Positions 6,783 to 8,005 of a DNA stretch of 8,005 bases are shown piece after piece. This DNA is from Clostridia bacterium (GTDB lineage: Bacteria > Bacillota > Clostridia > Oscillospirales > CAG-272). The notes beneath the pieces are model-generated. The model did no database searches. It worked only from the letters and a program-made list of their open reading frames with translations, and had not been told where the DNA came from. Location of the stretch: NCBI GenBank assembly GCA_017461825.1, contig JAFTXB010000186.1, positions 1 to 8,005 of the forward strand. The letters are read 5' to 3'. Position numbers and translations under genes: made by a program. Within the stretch, counting starts at the first letter, position 1. The number at the start of each line of letters is the position of its first letter.

Positions 6783-8005
6783 ATGAGCGAGATTTTTGAA
6801 CGGTTTCCAACGTTTATACAAGAGTTTATCTACAGCCATAACTGGGAAAACTTGCGCGAGGTGCAGGTGGCGGCGGCAGAGACGGTTTTTTACTCGGATC
6901 ACAACCTGCTTTTGACCTCGTCGACCGCAAGCGGTAAGACCGAGGCGGCGTTCTTTCCCATTTTATCCGAGCTGTGTGAGAATCCGTCCGCGACGGTGGG
7001 GGTGTTGTATATCGCTCCCTTGAAGTCCTTGATCAACGATCAGTTTTACCGCATTGAAGAGCTGTTGCAGGAGAGCGGAATTCCCGTGACGCATTGGCAT
7101 GGGGATGTGGCGCAGTCGCACAAGAAAAAGCTGCTTGACAAGCCGCGCGGCATTTTGCAGGTCACGCCCGAATCACTCGAATCGATGCTTATTAATCGCT
7201 CCAACGATATTTTGCGTTTGTTTGGCGATCTGCGGTTTATCATCATTGACGAGATCCACACACTCACGGGAACCGACAGAGGCAATCAGATCCTTTGCCA
7301 GCTTTCGCGCATCGGGCATCTGATCGGGCATCATCCGCGCCGCGTCGGGCTTTCCGCTACCATTGGAGATCCGCAAAAGGCTGCCGATTGGCTGGGGGCA
7401 GGGAGCGGACGCGAGACCGATATTCCCTCACTTGATCCGGGACGGGTGCGCTGGAGACTTGGTATGGAGCATTTTTATATTCAGAATTCCAAAACCGAGC
7501 AAGCGACCGAACCGAAGGATCAAAAGGACGGCCCCGCTTTGGGGATTCCGTATGACGCGGGGTATTCCTTTATGTATGACTGCGTGCGTGACAAAAAATC
7601 ATTGGTCTTTTCCAATTCGCGTGAGGAGACCGAATACCTTTGCGCCACCTTCCGCCAGATCGCGAAAAACCGAGGTGAGCCCGATGTGTTTCTCATTCAC
7701 CACGGCAATCTTTCGGCGTCGATCCGCGAAGAAGCCGAGCTGAAAATGAAGGATGAGGAAAGCTTTGCGGTCACCTGCGCGACTGTGACGATGGAGCTTG
7801 GTATCGACATCGGCAGGCTGGAGCGCGTTTTGCAAAATCAGTCGCCCAACTCGGTTACAAGCTTTTTGCAACGCTTGGGACGCTCGGGCAGACGAGGACA
7901 GCCGCCCGAAATGATGATGGTCTTTCGGGAAGAGGATCCGCTACCCAATACACCTCTGCCGCAGTTGATCCCGTGGGAGCTTTTAAAAGCGATCGCAATC
8001 GTTCA
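6783..8005 (+). CDS. sngC: Shango helicase SngC, Lhr-like DExH helicase (3' end outside window)
   Basis: An open frame of 407 codons that runs off the right edge with no stop, so the C-terminus is missing. Superfamily 2 helicase motifs are all in place for two RecA-like domains. They are a Q-motif-like LREVQ (Q28), motif I TASGKT (48-53), motif Ia APLKSL, motif Ib TPESLE, motif II DEIH (156-159), motif III SAT (191-193), a domain-2 start at SLVFSNSREETE, motif V in TVTMELGIDIG, and motif VI QRLGRSGRRGQ (363-373). DEIH with this motif VI resembles the Lhr-like helicases, including BrxHI of BREX. Members usually extend several hundred residues further. It should unwind or translocate on nucleic acid using ATP. 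AAAGGGG (6771-6777), five bases before the ATG, sets the start, 35 bases after sngB with no terminator between. Confidence 0.9.
   Translation, partial: MSEIFERFPTFIQEFIYSHNWENLREVQVAAAETVFYSDHNLLLTSSTASGKTEAAFFPILSELCENPSATVGVLYIAPLKSLINDQFYRIEELLQESGIPVTHWHGDVAQSHKKKLLDKPRGILQVTPESLESMLINRSNDILRLFGDLRFIIIDEIHTLTGTDRGNQILCQLSRIGHLIGHHPRRVGLSATIGDPQKAADWLGAGSGRETDIPSLDPGRVRWRLGMEHFYIQNSKTEQATEPKDQKDGPALGIPYDAGYSFMYDCVRDKKSLVFSNSREETEYLCATFRQIAKNRGEPDVFLIHHGNLSASIREEAELKMKDEESFAVTCATVTMELGIDIGRLERVLQNQSPNSVTSFLQRLGRSGRRGQPPEMMMVFREEDPLPNTPLPQLIPWELLKAIAIV

Noticed and set aside
3712..8005. Classification as a BREX locus or a tellurite-resistance ter operon
   Set aside because: No pglX, pglZ, brxC, brxA or brxB is visible, and no TerC, TerD or TerZ family genes. 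The TerB-ATPase-helicase order fits Shango best.

Overview
The window looks like a chromosomal segment from an anaerobic Bacillota (Clostridia-like) bacterium. The evidence is by eye: GC content near one half, strong A/G-rich ribosome binding sites (AAGGAG, GGAGG) before every gene, textbook sigma-A promoters with exact or near-exact consensus boxes, and compact Rho-independent terminators. All genes are on the plus strand. No RNA gene, insertion sequence, CRISPR array or attachment site was found.

Region 1 (1-986) holds a thioredoxin-reductase-type flavoprotein, closed by a strong intrinsic terminator. It keeps the CxxC redox pair and both FAD motifs. It has lost the HRRxxxR motif that normally reads the NADPH 2'-phosphate.

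Region 2 (987-3595) begins with a regulatory interval of about 220 bases that contains two tandem promoters and an interrupted palindrome. It continues into a three-gene operon: a DrrA/CcmA-type ABC ATPase, its ABC-2 permease (start and stop codons overlap as ATGA), and a small Nim-like split-barrel flavoprotein. An intrinsic terminator ends it.

Region 3 (3596-8005) is the notable part. A perfect TTGACA-17-TATAAT promoter with an extended -10 and an A/T-rich upstream tract drives three closely spaced genes. They encode a TerB_N/TerB_C protein, a BrxC/BrxD-family (DUF2791) P-loop ATPase and an Lhr-like DExH helicase that runs off the right edge. This gene order and domain set match the anti-phage defence system Shango (SngA-SngB-SngC). 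The ATPase/helicase pair is also related to BrxD and BrxHI of type 2 BREX, but no BREX methylase, phosphatase or BrxC is visible. By inference the ATPase and helicase act together on nucleic acid, and the TerB protein senses or recruits.

The defence operon is insulated from the upstream genes by a terminator and has its own promoter. The system is therefore not new as a type. The points most worth checking are its unusually strong promoter with flanking ATTC/GAAT inverted repeats, the apparent absence of a TerB core in SngA, and what lies beyond the truncated helicase.
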